Below, piece after piece: positions 29,894 through 30,265 of a stretch of 30,265 bases of DNA. The notes below the pieces were generated by a model. That model was given only the letters and a program-made list of their open reading frames with translations. It was not told where the DNA came from and did no database searches. The stretch is from a virus. The first letter of the stretch is position 1. Every line of letters begins with the position of its first letter. The DNA is taken from positions 1-30,265 of the IMG/VR virus record IMGVR_UViG_3300030060_001273; one strand, written 5' to 3'. A program made the translations under genes and the position numbers.

Positions 29894-30006
29894 TGATTAC
29901 CAAAATAAAAAATATATTTAAAAAAATTAAAAGAAGGCTCTTCGGAAAATTGTGCGAGTGTATGCCAAAGAAGAAAAGTAAAAGAGGGAGACCTAAAAAA
30001 AAATGA
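29893..30006 (+). CDS. Small basic protein with AT-hook
   Basis: 37 residues from GTG at 29893, sharing one base with the preceding stop (TAGTG). The sequence IFKKIKRRLFGKLCECMPKK is followed by SKRGRPKKK, an RGRP AT-hook that binds the minor groove of A/T-rich DNA. CxC at residues 21-23. I recognise similar short proteins near terL in marine phages. The stop overlaps the next start (ATGA). A DNA-binding role is likely from the motif. Confidence 0.55.
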   Translation: MITKIKNIFKKIKRRLFGKLCECMPKKKSKRGRPKKK

Positions 30007-30265
30007 CAAATTATCCAAAAGGAACTTTAGCAAGAGATTTAGTAGAACAAGATAATCCTACTGGTTATCCAAGAGGCTCTCAAGCAGATAAAATTGTAAG
30101 AGCTGAAAGAAGATTAAAAAAACGAACAAAAGAATCTGAGGATAGAAAAAATAAAAAAAAAGTAACAAAACCTAAAAAAGATAGTGGTGCAAGTTTTTCA
30201 AAAAAGTTAGATGCATTTACACAAGTCACTGGCATAGACCCAATACAAAATTTATTAGAAGGTCC
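30003..30265 (+). CDS. Unknown phage protein, 3' truncated
   Basis: At least 88 residues, running off the right end. It begins MTNYPKGTLARDLVEQDNPT and GYPRGSQADKIVRAERRLKK, then a Lys-rich linker and SFSKKLDAFTQVTGIDPIQN. No domain recognised. Coupled by ATGA to the AT-hook gene. Probably part of the packaging/head module that continues outside the window. Confidence 0.5.
   Translation, partial: MTNYPKGTLARDLVEQDNPTGYPRGSQADKIVRAERRLKKRTKESEDRKNKKKVTKPKKDSGASFSKKLDAFTQVTGIDPIQNLLEG

Noticed and set aside
1-30265. CRISPR arrays, insertion sequences or rRNA.
   Set aside because: No regularly spaced direct repeats with unique spacers, no transposase motifs and no rRNA-like sequence were seen.

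Overview
The window is a piece of a low-GC tailed-phage genome. It has tightly packed genes with overlapping starts and stops, phage packaging, replication and virion genes, and no bacterial housekeeping genes. The strong A/T bias, the TTA-rich leucine codons and the resemblance of many products to proteins of marine phages (pelagiphage and uncultured marine phage type) suggest a virus of a low-GC marine bacterium such as SAR11. Large T7-like internal/ejection-type proteins suggest a short-tailed (podovirus-like) particle. Host and morphology are inferences. No integrase, RNA polymerase, portal, major capsid, tail-tube or lysis gene is recognisable here; some of these probably lie in the missing part of a circular or terminally redundant genome, between the right end (start of the packaging/head module) and the left end (end of the virion module).

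Layout. (1) 1-12109, plus strand: the end of a glycosyltransferase-like gene, then the distal virion module. It holds a DGEF-motif structural protein, an acyltransferase-fold-like protein, an Ala/Gln-rich internal protein, two large ejection-type proteins, a small membrane/coiled-coil protein, a 1151-residue multidomain protein, a membrane-anchored coiled-coil protein, a Lys/Met/Gly-repeat peptide and a conserved marine-phage protein. (2) 12102-15458, minus strand: three small unknown genes behind a promoter with a palindromic operator, then a cassette of an ArdC-type antirestriction protein and an SNF2-type helicase, the latter preceded by a tiny upstream ORF. A bidirectional terminator at 12088-12120 separates this from the virion module. 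(3) 15611-24924, plus strand: the replication operon. It encodes an unknown alpha/beta protein, an SSB-like protein with a DDTPF tail, an AEP-type primase, a UvrD-type helicase, small zinc-ribbon and membrane peptides, a DUF3310 protein, a family A DNA polymerase with Leu at the Phe762 position, a ribbon-helix-helix protein, a DNA methyltransferase and three small unknowns. (4) 24917-25820, minus strand: a GNAT-like protein and the terminase small subunit. (5) 25821-26153: a 330-base noncoding hub with long inverted repeats, iterated TTTTCCCAAAA boxes, stem-loops and divergent promoter-like elements. It is the best candidate for an origin or packaging site. (6) 26154-30265, plus strand: a gene with foreign-looking codon use, small unknowns, a cluster of three hairpins, a PD-(D/E)xK nuclease, terminase large subunit, and small basic proteins running off the right end.

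How it fits together. The replication genes supply a primase, SF1 helicase, SSB and polymerase without a DnaB- or gp4-type helicase in view. ArdC and the methyltransferase probably protect phage DNA from restriction. TerS and TerL package it, and the large 5' proteins probably travel in the virion and enter the cell. Several sigma70-like promoters share a TATCACAT motif near or inside the -35/-10 spacer, which may be a common operator. Four accessory genes share an identical 13-base ribosome-binding block.
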